DNA from: Paenibacillus sabuli
Lineage (GTDB): Bacteria > Bacillota > Bacilli > Paenibacillales > Paenibacillaceae
Direction: 5' to 3'
Length of the DNA: 64,000 bases
NCBI RefSeq assembly: GCF_014705605.1
Contig: NZ_JACXIZ010000017.1
Coordinates: 1-64,000, forward strand
A program made the position numbers and the translations under genes. Shown piece by piece: positions 44,265 through 53,328 of this stretch. The notes under the pieces were generated by a model. That model was given only the letters and a program-made list of their open reading frames with translations, was not told the origin of the DNA and searched no databases. The stretch's first letter is position 1. Each line of letters starts with the position of its first letter.

Positions 44265-45745
44265 TGCGCATCAGCATCAAGGTCAAGCTCAGTCTGCTGC
44301 TGACGGTGCTGATTGTCGCCGCGGTGGCGATCCTGGCCCGGCTCGTGCTGCAGGGCATCGACGCCAGCCAGCGCGCCGAGACGGAGCGCGAGCTGGCGCG
44401 GCAGAGCGAGATCGCAGGATTACGCGTGCGTCAAGCGTACATGCTCGGCGACCGCAAGGACGACGACGAATTTTTGCGGTTGCGGGGGCAGGGGCTGGCG
44501 ATGGAGATCAGCAGGCAATCGGGCCTGCCTGTCGTCATCTACGACCGCGCTGGCGAGCCTGTCGGCAATTCGCTGCAGCAGCTGGAGGCGCTCGACATCC
44601 GCGATACGCTCGACTATGCGCTGTCCGGCCGCACGGCCTACCAGGTGTCCGGCGCCTCGCTCGTATACATGGCGCCGCTGGCCGGGTCCGCCGGCCAGGT
44701 CGGCGTGGTGCAGTTCTACTATTCCCTGCAGACGCAGCAGGCGTTCCACGCCTCGATCAAGCGGCTCTTCCTCACGACGGGAGCGGCGGTCGCCGGCGCC
44801 GGTCTGCTGATCGGCTATCTGTATCTGCACCGGTTCAGCGGCGCCATCTATCGGCTGCGGGATCTGGTCGGCGCGATCCGGCGGGGCGACTATCCGCACG
44901 CCGCCGCGCGGGTGCGCGGCGACGAGCTCGGCGAGCTCGAGGCGGGCATCTACTATATGAGCGATGCGATTCGCAGCAATATCGACGGGCTGCAGGCGGA
45001 GCGTCACAAGCTGACGCTCGCGGTGACCAAGCTGCAGGCGCTCGAGCAGCGCCAGAAGCAATTCATCGGCAGCATCAGCCACGAATTCAAAACGCCGCTG
45101 ACCTCGATCCGCGCCTACGGGGATCTGCTGGAGATGTACGCCGACGATCCCGAGCTGGTGGCGGAGGCGCAGGTCAATATCAGCCGCGAGGCGCAGCGGC
45201 TCCAGGAGATGGTGGACAAGGTGCTGCGGCTGTCGGCGCTGGAGAAGTACGAATTCGAGAGCGAGGCCGGGCCGGTCGCGGTGGATGAGCTGCTGGGGGA
45301 GCTGTGCGGGCGGCTGCGCGGCAAGGCGGCGCGCTTCGGCATCAGCCTGGAGAGCCGGCTCGAATCGGCTGCCGTATGGGGCGACCGCGAGCTGCTCAGC
45401 TCGATTTTTATGAATGTGCTGGATAATGCGATCAAGTACAACGTCCGGGGCGGCGAGGTCTGCGTCACTTGCGCCCAGGAGGACGGACGCGTGCGCGTCG
45501 CGATTGCCGATACGGGACTCGGCATCCCCGCCGAGGAGCGCGCGCGCATCTTCGAGCCGTTCTACACCGTGAGCAAGGACCGGGCGCGCCGCACGGGCGG
45601 CAGCGGACTCGGCCTGGCGCTCGTGCGCGAGATGACGGACAAGCAGGGCGGCGAGATTGCCGTGGAGGCGGCGTGCGGCGCGCGCGGGGGCACGCGTTTC
45701 ATTTTGACCTTTCCCGGGCATTCGAGCGAGCGCTCGACCGACTAG
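44261..45745 (+). CDS. sensor histidine kinase (HisKA type)
   Basis: 494 residues. TM1 at about 9-30, extracellular sensor domain (about 31-165), TM2 at about 168-188, HAMP, phospho-acceptor His in FIGSISHEFKTPLTSIRAYG, and HATPase N, G1, G2 boxes (NVLDNAIKYNVRGG, IADTGLGIP, GGSGLGLALVREM). ATGATG overlaps the regulator stop. Likely controls envelope genes, perhaps the lipoprotein encoded next. Confidence 0.94.
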   Translation: MMRISIKVKLSLLLTVLIVAAVAILARLVLQGIDASQRAETERELARQSEIAGLRVRQAYMLGDRKDDDEFLRLRGQGLAMEISRQSGLPVVIYDRAGEPVGNSLQQLEALDIRDTLDYALSGRTAYQVSGASLVYMAPLAGSAGQVGVVQFYYSLQTQQAFHASIKRLFLTTGAAVAGAGLLIGYLYLHRFSGAIYRLRDLVGAIRRGDYPHAAARVRGDELGELEAGIYYMSDAIRSNIDGLQAERHKLTLAVTKLQALEQRQKQFIGSISHEFKTPLTSIRAYGDLLEMYADDPELVAEAQVNISREAQRLQEMVDKVLRLSALEKYEFESEAGPVAVDELLGELCGRLRGKAARFGISLESRLESAAVWGDRELLSSIFMNVLDNAIKYNVRGGEVCVTCAQEDGRVRVAIADTGLGIPAEERARIFEPFYTVSKDRARRTGGSGLGLALVREMTDKQGGEIAVEAACGARGGTRFILTFPGHSSERSTD

Positions 45746-45842
45746 CGCAGTCGCCAGATGTTACAATTCGGAAACAACTCGGGCACGAAGTGGAAATAAC
45801 CGGTTGGTATGCTGAAGGCATCCAATACGGGAGGGATACCAG

Positions 45843-46964
45843 ATGAAAAATCAACGGAACCATCAACCAACCAAACGCACAGCGCTCGCGCTGATGGCGG
45901 CCTGTCTGCTGGCGGCGGGCTGCGGGCAGAGCAACGCCAACGAAGGACGCGAAGTGATCGAAAAGCCGGACAAGGAGATTACGGTGCTCGAAAACGGGGC
46001 GCAGGCCCAGGACAGCGCAGCGCAGGTGCAGACGATCGACGAACTGGAGGCGCTGCGCGGCTTCGATTGGCTGAACGAGGAGGAAATTATCGTCAGTCAG
46101 CCGAACGAAGAGGCCGAGCCGATCACGGTCGAAGGCGAGGCGCGCTACCCGAACCATCTCTATGCGTACAACCTGACTACGGACGAGCTGGAGCCGCTGC
46201 AGGAGAGCGACGAGGAACAGAACTTTGCGCTGCTGTCGCCGGACCGCAAGCATTTGTTCTACAAGGTGATGGAGGAAGCGAGCGGCTTCCCGCATATGCT
46301 GGATCTCGAGTCGGGGGAATCGATCCGGCTCATGGAGGACCAACTGTTCGCGTATGAAGGCGACTGGGCGGACAATACGCATGTCGTGTTCGGCACGGTG
46401 ACCGGCCAGATCGTCAGCGCCGACGTGGAAGGCAACGTCGAAGTGCTGGCCGAGGCCGGCGGCGTCGTATCGGATGTGCACCGCATCGACGATCGCCTCT
46501 ATTATCAGAACGGCGGCGTACTCTACATGCTGGAGCTGGCGGACGACGGAACGGCCGGCGAAGCGCGCGAGCTGATGGAGGGCGTCGACTGGGTCGTGCC
46601 GTCGCCGGACGGTCAGCAGCTCGCGATCGTGCGCCAGAGCGGCGAGGCCGAGCGGACGCTGATGCTGACCGATCTGGAAGGCAACGAGAAGACGTCGCTG
46701 GCGACGTCCACCCAGATCTTCGGCACCTCCTGGGCGCCGGACGGCACGCGCCTGGTCTACAATGCCGTATCCGAGTCGGGCGGCGACAAGGGTGTCTTTA
46801 TCGCCGACGCGGTCACCGGCCAAACGACGCAGATCGCCGTCGATATGGAATACGCCGCCGACAAGATTCGCTGGAGCCCTTCCGGCGCGCGCCTTCTGAC
46901 TGCGCAATCGGTCGAGACGGATGAGGGCTATACGTTCAAGACGTATGTCATCACCTTGCAATAA
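45843..46964 (+). CDS. lipoprotein with TolB-like beta-propeller
   Basis: 373 residues. Signal peptide ends in the lipobox LLAAGC (about 24-29). Repeated propeller blades contain the TolB/DPP-IV-type SPDG motifs (SPDRKHLFYKVM, VVPSPDGQQLAIVRQ, WAPDGTRLVYN, WSPSGARLLTA). Anchored outside the membrane; no enzymatic motif is visible. Follows a two-component system by 97 bp and could be its accessory sensor or target. Confidence 0.85.
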   Translation: MKNQRNHQPTKRTALALMAACLLAAGCGQSNANEGREVIEKPDKEITVLENGAQAQDSAAQVQTIDELEALRGFDWLNEEEIIVSQPNEEAEPITVEGEARYPNHLYAYNLTTDELEPLQESDEEQNFALLSPDRKHLFYKVMEEASGFPHMLDLESGESIRLMEDQLFAYEGDWADNTHVVFGTVTGQIVSADVEGNVEVLAEAGGVVSDVHRIDDRLYYQNGGVLYMLELADDGTAGEARELMEGVDWVVPSPDGQQLAIVRQSGEAERTLMLTDLEGNEKTSLATSTQIFGTSWAPDGTRLVYNAVSESGGDKGVFIADAVTGQTTQIAVDMEYAADKIRWSPSGARLLTAQSVETDEGYTFKTYVITLQ

Positions 46965-47076
46965 GCGATCCGAAAATCGTTATATTGCAGGTGAAAACCC
47001 TTTTATATGCGTGCAAGCGACTCTCGTTTATAATAGAATCGATATTGAAATTGTAAACGCGAGGAGATGAGCGGCA

Positions 47077-48009
47077 GTGAAGCAATTGACGATTGAAGGT
47101 CTGAATAAAGGCGTATCGCGGCTGATCATGGGGTCGGATTATTTCCGGCCCTCCGTCTACGAGCTGGTCTGCGCCAACCTCGATGCCTACACGGCGATCG
47201 GGGGCAATACGATTGACACGGCGTTTATTTATTGCGGCGGGGAGAGCGAGCAGGCGATCGGCATGTGGGTCGAGGAACGCGGTAATCGCGACGCAATCAA
47301 CCTGTGGACCAAAGGCGGCCATCCCAACAAGGACGGCAATCGAGTCAACAAAGCGGCGATTGCCGAGGAACTGACGATCAGCCTGGAGCGGCTGCGGACC
47401 GACTATGTCGACCTGTACGCGCTGCACCGCGACGATCCGGATATGCCGGTAGGGGCAATTCTGGAGGCGCTCAACGAGCACGTCGAAGCGGGGCGAATGC
47501 TGGCATTCGGCGCGTCCAACTGGAGCTGGGAACGGCTGCAGGAAGCCAACGCCTATGCCGCCGAGCACGGCCTGCGCGGCTTCACCTTCAGCAGCCCGAA
47601 CCTGAGCCTGGCCAAGGCCAAGGAGCCGTATTGGGCGAATTGCGTCAGCGTCGATGAACAGACCCAAGCCTGGCACGAGGAGAGCAAGCTACCCATCCTG
47701 TCGTGGTCGTCGCAGGCGCGCGGCTTCTTCACCGGGCGCTTCACGCCGGAGGATACCTCCGACGCCGATCTGGTGCGGGTATTCTACAATGACGACAACT
47801 GGGAGCGGTATCGCCGTGCCGAGCAATTGGCAAAGGAAAAAGGCGTCGAAACGATTCAAATTTCGCTGGCGTATGTGCTCAGCCAGGAATTTCCGACGGC
47901 GGCGATTATCGGGCCGCGCAACGAGGCCGAGCTGCGCTCCTGCCGCGAGGCGGTCGACATCGATCTCACGAAGGAGGAAGTGCGTTGGCTGGATCTGAGA
48001 ACGCGGTAA
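47077..48009 (+). CDS. aldo/keto reductase
   Basis: 310 residues. AKR barrel: SRLIMGSDYFRP at the N-terminus, GGNTIDTAFIYCGG with catalytic Asp/Tyr, LWTKGGHP (Lys) and VDLYALHRDDP (His), then GFSSPN and QISLAYVLSQEFPTAAIIGPRN for NADPH binding. Substrate unknown. GTG start with CGAGGAGATG upstream and a TATAAT at 47029-47034. The end overlaps the esterase gene. Confidence 0.9.
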   Translation: MKQLTIEGLNKGVSRLIMGSDYFRPSVYELVCANLDAYTAIGGNTIDTAFIYCGGESEQAIGMWVEERGNRDAINLWTKGGHPNKDGNRVNKAAIAEELTISLERLRTDYVDLYALHRDDPDMPVGAILEALNEHVEAGRMLAFGASNWSWERLQEANAYAAEHGLRGFTFSSPNLSLAKAKEPYWANCVSVDEQTQAWHEESKLPILSWSSQARGFFTGRFTPEDTSDADLVRVFYNDDNWERYRRAEQLAKEKGVETIQISLAYVLSQEFPTAAIIGPRNEAELRSCREAVDIDLTKEEVRWLDLRTR

Positions 48010-48797
48010 TGGAGCTATGGCCCGAGGGTGCGCCGCACGCGGCGGGGAGCGGGGATGAGGATCGCCCCGCTATCACCGCTTACCCGGCGCCAGGCGCCCG
48101 CTCGGCTGTCATCGTCTGTCCCGGCGGCGGGTACAGTCACCGGGCCCAGCACGAGGGAGAACCGATCGCGCAGTGGCTCAATACGCTGGGCGTCTCGGCG
48201 TATGTGCTGCGATACCGGGTGGCGCCCTATCGCTACCCGTGCGCGTTGCTCGACGTGCAGCGCGCGGTGCGTACCGTGCGTGCCGGCATGGCGGCCGGAC
48301 AAGCCGAGGCGCCGGAATTGGTCGGCGTGCTCGGCTTCTCGGCCGGCGGCCATCTGACGGCGACGGCGGGGACGCATTACGACAACGGCGATCCTGTGGC
48401 CGAGGACCCGATCGAGCGGCATTCCTGCCGGCCCGACGCCATCGTGCTCTGTTATCCGGTTGTGACGCTGCAAGATCCTTACGCCCATGCCGGCTCGCGA
48501 ACCAATTTGCTGGGAGAGGAGCCCGATCCTGAATTGGTGGCCAGTCTTAGCAACGAGACCCAAGTGACGCCGGACACGCCGCCGACGTTCCTGTGGCACA
48601 CCTCCGAGGACGGCGCAGTGCCGGTGGAGAACAGCCTGCTTTTTGCCGGCGCGCTCAGCCGCAGCGCCGTGCCGTTCGACCTTCATGTGTACGATCACGG
48701 CGGCCATGGGCTGGGACTGGCAGGGGATGATTCGCATATTGCAAATTGGTCCGATGTATGCGGAAAATGGCTGAAAACACGCGGGTTTTACAGTTAA
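47985..48797 (+). CDS. alpha/beta hydrolase, acetyl/feruloyl-esterase-like
   Basis: 270 residues from TTG 47985 with AAGGAGG 7 bases upstream, overlapping the previous gene by 25 bp. The core includes oxyanion-hole VCPGGGYSHRA, nucleophile elbow GFSAGGH (Ser), SEDGAVPVENSLLF with catalytic Asp region, and DHGGHG near the C-terminus for the His. Resembles deacetylases of xylan and other polysaccharides but has no signal peptide, so it probably acts on imported sugars. Coupled to the aldo/keto reductase. Confidence 0.88.
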   Translation: MAGSENAVMELWPEGAPHAAGSGDEDRPAITAYPAPGARSAVIVCPGGGYSHRAQHEGEPIAQWLNTLGVSAYVLRYRVAPYRYPCALLDVQRAVRTVRAGMAAGQAEAPELVGVLGFSAGGHLTATAGTHYDNGDPVAEDPIERHSCRPDAIVLCYPVVTLQDPYAHAGSRTNLLGEEPDPELVASLSNETQVTPDTPPTFLWHTSEDGAVPVENSLLFAGALSRSAVPFDLHVYDHGGHGLGLAGDDSHIANWSDVCGKWLKTRGFYS

Positions 48798-49385
48798 AAG
48801 ACGCAAATAACGTGAATCATTACCCCGTAAAACGTTATTTGAAACAATTTAGAACGAATTTGGGCGAAAAAGCAGCGAATCATGCCGGTTTTAAGGCAAT
48901 TTGCTGCTTTTTCGTTTGTTTTCGAGCCGTAGCTTCACCGCATAACATAAAACCAAAATCGGGTAAACGGCCGATATTGCAATGATAAGGCCCTATACGG
49001 GAGGAATAAGGAGGCTCAGCCAGTTAATCTCTCCTCTTCCCAATTGAGCGCGTTTTCAATGGAATTATGGAAGGCTACTGGAAATGACCGGTACCGCTTA
49101 TCCATGTTAGCATTATTGTTGACCCCGAAGCGCAAGGCAAATTTTCCACCTCGTGCGACGCGAAATGGACGCGAAATGTTCGTTACATTCGCGACTCAAC
49201 TTGCGGGATACCCGATCCCCATCTCCGGAATACTACTACTGCAAACTTGAAAATCATCATGTTTATGCAGCGGCAAGTTGGTTTAATACATGACGGTATG
49301 GAAAAGCCCGCTGCGCGATGGTGTGGTCCAGGCGGCCTGCGCCCCTGCAACGAGCACTGGAGCAAAGAGGGGGGAAATTAAAGAA
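48798..49385 (+). other. 588-bp spacer before ehuB
   Basis: Contains a 10-bp inverted repeat CAAATAACGT/ACGTTATTTG (48804-48841) and a 12-bp one, CGAAAAAGCAGC/GCTGCTTTTTCG (48865-48914), the latter a likely terminator for the esterase unit. Later, direct copies of GACGCGAAATG occur at about 49157 and 49168. The promoter of the ehu/ect genes should lie here, but I cannot name a clear sigma-A or sigma-B site. Short frames in the spacer look non-coding. Confidence 0.5.
48865..48916. terminator. probable terminator after the esterase gene
   Basis: CGAAAAAGCAGC (48865-48876) and GCTGCTTTTTCG (48903-48914) form a perfect 12-bp stem with a 26-base loop; the A- and T-runs lie within the stem, allowing function in both directions. 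Confidence 0.6.
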
Positions 49386-50396
49386 ATGAAAGGTTGTGGA
49401 CCGAACGTGAAAGCAAGAAAGACCATGGTTATGGTATTGCTGGCTGTCGTGTTGGCGATCGCTACTGCATGCGGCGCGAACAATGAAGGGACCAACAACG
49501 GAGGAACGACGAATACCGGGGGCAACACGAATACGGACATGAACACCGGAAGCAATGACGGCGGCAACAACGCCGACAATGCCGGTGAAAACGACGGAGA
49601 CATGGGCGACGCGGAAAGCACGCTAGAAAAAGCGCGCGCTGCCGGAACGATTAACGTAGGCTTTGCCAACGAGGAGCCATACGCGTATCAAACGGCGGAC
49701 GGCGAGCTCACCGGCGAAGCGGTGGAAATTGCCCGCGTCATTCTGAACAATCTGGGAATCGAAGAGATGAACGGACAGTTGACGGAATTCGGCGGGCTGA
49801 TCGGCGGCCTCAAAGCGGAGCGTTTTGACATCATTACCGCCGGTATGTTCATCAATCCGAACCGTTGCTCGGAAGTGGCGTTTGCCAATCCGGAATACAG
49901 CATCGGCGAGGCGATCGCAGTGCCGGCCGGCAATGAAATGGGCATCATGAGCTACGCTGACATCGCCGAGAAGGGCGCGAAGGTAGCAGTCATGACCGGC
50001 GCCATCGAGATCGAATACCTCGAAGCGGCCGGTGTCACCGAGGACCAAATGGTCATCGTACCGGATCAAAATGCCGGCATCAGCGCCCTGCAATCGGGCT
50101 CGGCGGACGTCTTCACCGCTACAGGTCCGGCCCTGCAATCCCGACTGGACGCTGCCGGCGACAGCAACATCGAGCGCGTAGCAGACTTTGAACAACCGAC
50201 GAATGCCGACGGTGAGAGTGCCAGAGGCTACGGCGCAGCGGCCTTCCGTCAGGCCGACGCCGAGTTCGTCGAAGCTTACAACGAAGAGCTGCAGAAGATG
50301 AAAGAATCCGGACAGCTTCTGGAAATTCTTCAGGAATTCGGCTTTACCGAAGCTGAGCTGCCGGGCGATATGACGGCTGCGGAGCTGTGCGGATAA
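49386..50396 (+). CDS. ehuB: ectoine/hydroxyectoine ABC transporter substrate-binding lipoprotein
   Basis: 336 residues from ATG 49386 (GAGGGGGGA upstream). Signal peptide with lipobox ATAC (TAC-GAN), then an Asn/Gly/Thr-rich linker (about 35-78) and a class II binding domain: GTINVGFANEEPYAYQT, LTEFGGLIGGLKAERFDIITAGMFINPNRC, and a C-terminal ELPGDMTAAELCG, matching EhuB of Sinorhizobium closely over its length. It captures ectoine and hydroxyectoine. First gene of ehuBCD, four bases before ehuC. Confidence 0.9.
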   Translation: MKGCGPNVKARKTMVMVLLAVVLAIATACGANNEGTNNGGTTNTGGNTNTDMNTGSNDGGNNADNAGENDGDMGDAESTLEKARAAGTINVGFANEEPYAYQTADGELTGEAVEIARVILNNLGIEEMNGQLTEFGGLIGGLKAERFDIITAGMFINPNRCSEVAFANPEYSIGEAIAVPAGNEMGIMSYADIAEKGAKVAVMTGAIEIEYLEAAGVTEDQMVIVPDQNAGISALQSGSADVFTATGPALQSRLDAAGDSNIERVADFEQPTNADGESARGYGAAAFRQADAEFVEAYNEELQKMKESGQLLEILQEFGFTEAELPGDMTAAELCG

Positions 50397-50400
50397 GACG

Positions 50401-51057
50401 ATGAATCCATCCCTATGGATGGAATGGGCGCCGCTGCTTTGGAAGGGATTGGTCACCACTGTACAGGTGGCCCTCCTCTCCGGGGTGGTCGCACTGTTCC
50501 TGGCGGTGTTGACGGGCATCTGCCGCCTCTCCAAATACAAGCTGATCCGTGGAATTGCTTACGTGTACGTCATGCTGTTTCGCGGGGTGTCGCTGCTGGT
50601 ATTGCTTTTTTGGGTCTACTTTTCGCTCCCGGCACTCGGCATTGAGTTTTCGGCTATATCCGCCGCCGTGCTGGCATTCGGCCTGAATTACGGCGCTTTC
50701 GGCTCGGAGATCGTGCGCAGTTCGATTCTGGCGGTGCCGAAGGGACAATGGGAGGCCGCGCTTGCGCTCAACCTGACGCCGGCCCAGCGCATGTTTCGCA
50801 TCATTTTACCGCAGGCTGTCGTACGCATGCTGCCGCCGATCAACAACCTGATGATTGAGTTGCTGAAGGCGACTTCGCTTGTATCGTTTATCACGCTTGC
50901 CGACTTGACCTTTCAATCGCAGATTTTGCGCGGTCAGTTTTTCGGCAATACGATTGAGCTGTTCACCATCGTATTGATTCTGTATTTCATCTTGTCTTCG
51001 TGCATCACGCTGGTTGCCCGGCTGTTGGAGCGCAAGCTGTCAGCGGGGAGGATGTAA
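50401..51057 (+). CDS. ehuC: ectoine/hydroxyectoine ABC transporter permease
   Basis: 218 residues, HisM-type amino acid permease with about five membrane helices: GLVTTVQVALLSGVVALFLAVLTGICRLSK, VMLFRGVSLLVLLFWVYFSLPALGIEFSAISAAVLAFGLNYGA, EAALALNLTPAQRMFRIILPQA (ATPase-contact loop). The order and similarity fit EhuC. Followed by three bases and ehuD. Confidence 0.9.
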   Translation: MNPSLWMEWAPLLWKGLVTTVQVALLSGVVALFLAVLTGICRLSKYKLIRGIAYVYVMLFRGVSLLVLLFWVYFSLPALGIEFSAISAAVLAFGLNYGAFGSEIVRSSILAVPKGQWEAALALNLTPAQRMFRIILPQAVVRMLPPINNLMIELLKATSLVSFITLADLTFQSQILRGQFFGNTIELFTIVLILYFILSSCITLVARLLERKLSAGRM

Positions 51058-51060
51058 GCT

Positions 51061-51720
51061 ATGGAATTGGATTGGGAATACGCGTTTTCAATACTGCCTA
51101 CCCTGCTCAAGGGTCTGAAGACGGCGCTTTACGCGACGGTGGTCGGCTTTGTGATCGCCTGTGTGGCCGGTCTCGTACTGGCACTGCTCGTGCGCGTTCG
51201 CGTCAAAGTCGTCAAGTGGGTCACAAATGCGTTTATCGAATTCGTTCGGAGCACGCCGCTTTTGATCCAGCTGTTTTTCCTGTATTTCGGCCTCAACAAG
51301 TATTTTCAACTTTCGGCCTTTACGGTGGGCGCAGTCGCGCTCGGTATCCACTACAGCACATATCTTGCGGAGGTGTACCGCTCCGGCATCGACAATGTCG
51401 AAAAGGGACAATGGGAAGCTTCGCGGGCGCTTAATTTTTCCAAGGGGCGTACTTGGACGTCGATCATATTGCCGCAGGCAATTCCGCCAATTTTGCCGAT
51501 TATGGGCAATTACTTGATCGTCGTGTTCAAGGAAACGCCGCTGCTGGCCGGCATCACCGTGCTGGAGATGCTGACGCGCAGCAAAAACATATTGTCCAGG
51601 GACTGGAAGCCGTTTGAGCCGTATACGATGGTCGGTCTGATTTTCCTGGTGCTGAGCTTGACGATGGCCATTGTGTTCGAGTTGATGGAGCGGAGGATGA
51701 ATCGTCGCTTTACCAAATAA
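51061..51720 (+). CDS. ehuD: ectoine/hydroxyectoine ABC transporter permease
   Basis: 219 residues, second HisM-type permease: LLKGLKTALYATVVGFVIACVAGLVLALLVRV, FVRSTPLLIQLFFLYFGLNKYF, EASRALNFSKGRTWTSIILPQAIPPILPIMGNYLIVVFKETPLL. GGGAGGATG before the ATG. Probable heterodimer with EhuC. Confidence 0.9.
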   Translation: MELDWEYAFSILPTLLKGLKTALYATVVGFVIACVAGLVLALLVRVRVKVVKWVTNAFIEFVRSTPLLIQLFFLYFGLNKYFQLSAFTVGAVALGIHYSTYLAEVYRSGIDNVEKGQWEASRALNFSKGRTWTSIILPQAIPPILPIMGNYLIVVFKETPLLAGITVLEMLTRSKNILSRDWKPFEPYTMVGLIFLVLSLTMAIVFELMERRMNRRFTK

Positions 51721-51890
51721 ATCGGAAGCCTAATCTTGACTATTGCTGTGTTTTGCCTAAGGGCAAAGGGGTGAGCATAGATTGCGCTGCTTGAAAGCTA
51801 AGTTTTCAGATGAAAATAATCGTTTTGTACCCGTGCCTGTTTTTGGGCGGCGTCAAGCGGGTATAAGGACCAAAGAAGGGAGGCCTAAAG
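51721..51890 (+). promoter_or_regulatory. 170-bp gap between ehuD and ehuA with a possible internal promoter
   Basis: Contains the hairpin TTTGCC-TAAG-GGCAAA (51752-51767) and then TTGAAA (51791-51796), 18 bp, AATAAT (51815-51820), which could drive ehuA-ectABCD separately. A GGGAGG ribosome site precedes ehuA. Whether the cluster is one or two units is not decided by sequence. Confidence 0.4.
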
Positions 51891-52709
51891 ATGAGCACGA
51901 CAGTACAAGAGCGTGAGCCGCATGCCGTTTCGGGAGGGGAGACTGCCCTGCCGATCGTCAAATATAACGACGTCAAAAAGTCGTTTGGCGATCTTGAAGT
52001 GCTGCACGGCATCAATCTGGAGATGCGTCCCGGCGAAAAAATTGCCATTATCGGGCCGAGCGGATCAGGCAAAACGACGCTCGGACGGATGCTGATGACG
52101 CTCGAGGAGCCGACTTCCGGCACCATTGAGGTCGACGGCGAGCTCTTGTGGCACATGGAGCGCGGCGGCAAGCTGGTGCGGGCGAGCGAAGCCCACCTGC
52201 ACCGTATGCGGACGAAGATTGGCATGGTGTTTCAGCATTTCAACCTTTTTCCGCATATGAAGGTGATCCGCAATGTCACCGAGGCCCCGCGCAAAGTTCT
52301 CGGTCTGTCCAAAGAAGAAGCGCATGAGCGTGCAGTAGAAATGCTGCGCAAGGTCGGTCTCGAAGACAAGCTGGATGTCTATCCCTCCAAGCTGTCGGGC
52401 GGACAAAAACAGCGGGTGGCGATCGCCCGAGCGCTCGTTATGCGCCCCAAGGTCATGGTGTTCGACGAAGTGACCTCGGCGCTCGACCCCGAGCTGGTGG
52501 GCGAGGTGCTGGAGGTCATCAAGGAGATCGCGCTCGAAGGTGAAATGGCGATGATGCTGATTACCCATGAAATGGATTTTGCCCGCGAGGTGGCAGATCG
52601 AGTCATTTTCGGGGCCGACGGCCTCATTGTCGAGGAAGGCCCGCCAAGCGAGCTCTTTGAAAATCCGGAGAGCGAGCGCCTGCAATCTTTTCTGAGACGC
52701 ATGAATTAA
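51891..52709 (+). CDS. ehuA: ectoine/hydroxyectoine ABC transporter ATPase
   Basis: 272 residues. Walker A GPSGSGKTTLGRML, Q-loop FQHFNLFPHM, signature LSGGQKQRVAIARAL, Walker B VMVFDEVTSALDPE, H-loop ITHEMDFA. Between Walker A and the Q-loop is an insertion (HMERGGKLVRASEAHLHRMR) typical of EhuA and related amino acid ATPases. GAAGGGAGG upstream. Placed after ehuBCD and 35 bp before ectA. Confidence 0.9.
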   Translation: MSTTVQEREPHAVSGGETALPIVKYNDVKKSFGDLEVLHGINLEMRPGEKIAIIGPSGSGKTTLGRMLMTLEEPTSGTIEVDGELLWHMERGGKLVRASEAHLHRMRTKIGMVFQHFNLFPHMKVIRNVTEAPRKVLGLSKEEAHERAVEMLRKVGLEDKLDVYPSKLSGGQKQRVAIARALVMRPKVMVFDEVTSALDPELVGEVLEVIKEIALEGEMAMMLITHEMDFAREVADRVIFGADGLIVEEGPPSELFENPESERLQSFLRRMN

Positions 52710-52744
52710 TACCAAGCTTGAATACCTTGAAGGAGGCGACGCAC

Positions 52745-53257
52745 ATGTCCCCATCTCATCCAATCTCGCTGCGTCCTCCGACCAAGCAAGACGGCACGCC
52801 CGTATGGGAACTGATCCAGCGAGCTGGAACCCTGGATCTGAATTCCACCTATTGTTATCTGCTGCTGTGCGACCTGTACGCCGATACATGCATGGTGGCC
52901 GAGCAGCACGGACGTCTGGTCGGATTCGTATCGGCGCTGCTGCGCCCGGACAATCCGGAAGCGCTATTCGTCTGGCAAGTGGCCGTCGACCCCGAAGCAA
53001 GAGGGCAAGGATTGGCCAAACGAATGCTGACCGAGCTGCTGGCGCGGCCGCAAGCGGATGGAGTTCGCTATGTCGAAGCGACAATCGGTCCGTCAAACGC
53101 GGCGTCGCGCGCGCTGTTTCGCTCCTTGGCGAAGGTCGGCGATTGCAGCATGGAAGAGTCGCATGAACAGGGCTACGGCTCGACGCTTTTCCCCGCTGGT
53201 CAGCATGAGGATGAACCGCTCATTCGAGTTGGACCGCTTGCGCGGCGACCGAGCTGA
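52745..53257 (+). CDS. ectA: L-2,4-diaminobutyrate N-gamma-acetyltransferase
   Basis: 170 residues from ATG 52745 (AAGGAGG upstream). GNAT fold: SLRPPTKQDGTPVWELIQRAGTLDLNSTYCYLLLCDLYADT is the EctA N-terminus with substrate residues; VAVDPEARGQGLAKRMLTELLARP is the acetyl-CoA-binding R/Q-x-x-G-x-A motif. Acetylates diaminobutyrate to N-gamma-acetyl-DABA, the second step of ectoine synthesis. Confidence 0.94.
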   Translation: MSPSHPISLRPPTKQDGTPVWELIQRAGTLDLNSTYCYLLLCDLYADTCMVAEQHGRLVGFVSALLRPDNPEALFVWQVAVDPEARGQGLAKRMLTELLARPQADGVRYVEATIGPSNAASRALFRSLAKVGDCSMEESHEQGYGSTLFPAGQHEDEPLIRVGPLARRPS

Positions 53258-53328
53258 GCGCATACGACTAATTTTTAATGATCATTTTTCAACCAACTAA
53301 CCTATGAAAACAATCCGGGAGGGATTCG

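Noticed and set aside
49044-49250. 68-codon frame in the spacer before ehuB
   Set aside because: No ribosome site or recognisable features; likely chance.
48804-49385. Sigma-B promoter for the ectoine genes
   Set aside because: I looked for a GTTTAA-N12-15-GGGTAT pattern before ehuB and found only partial matches (for example GGGTAA or GGGATA without a -35), so I do not claim one.
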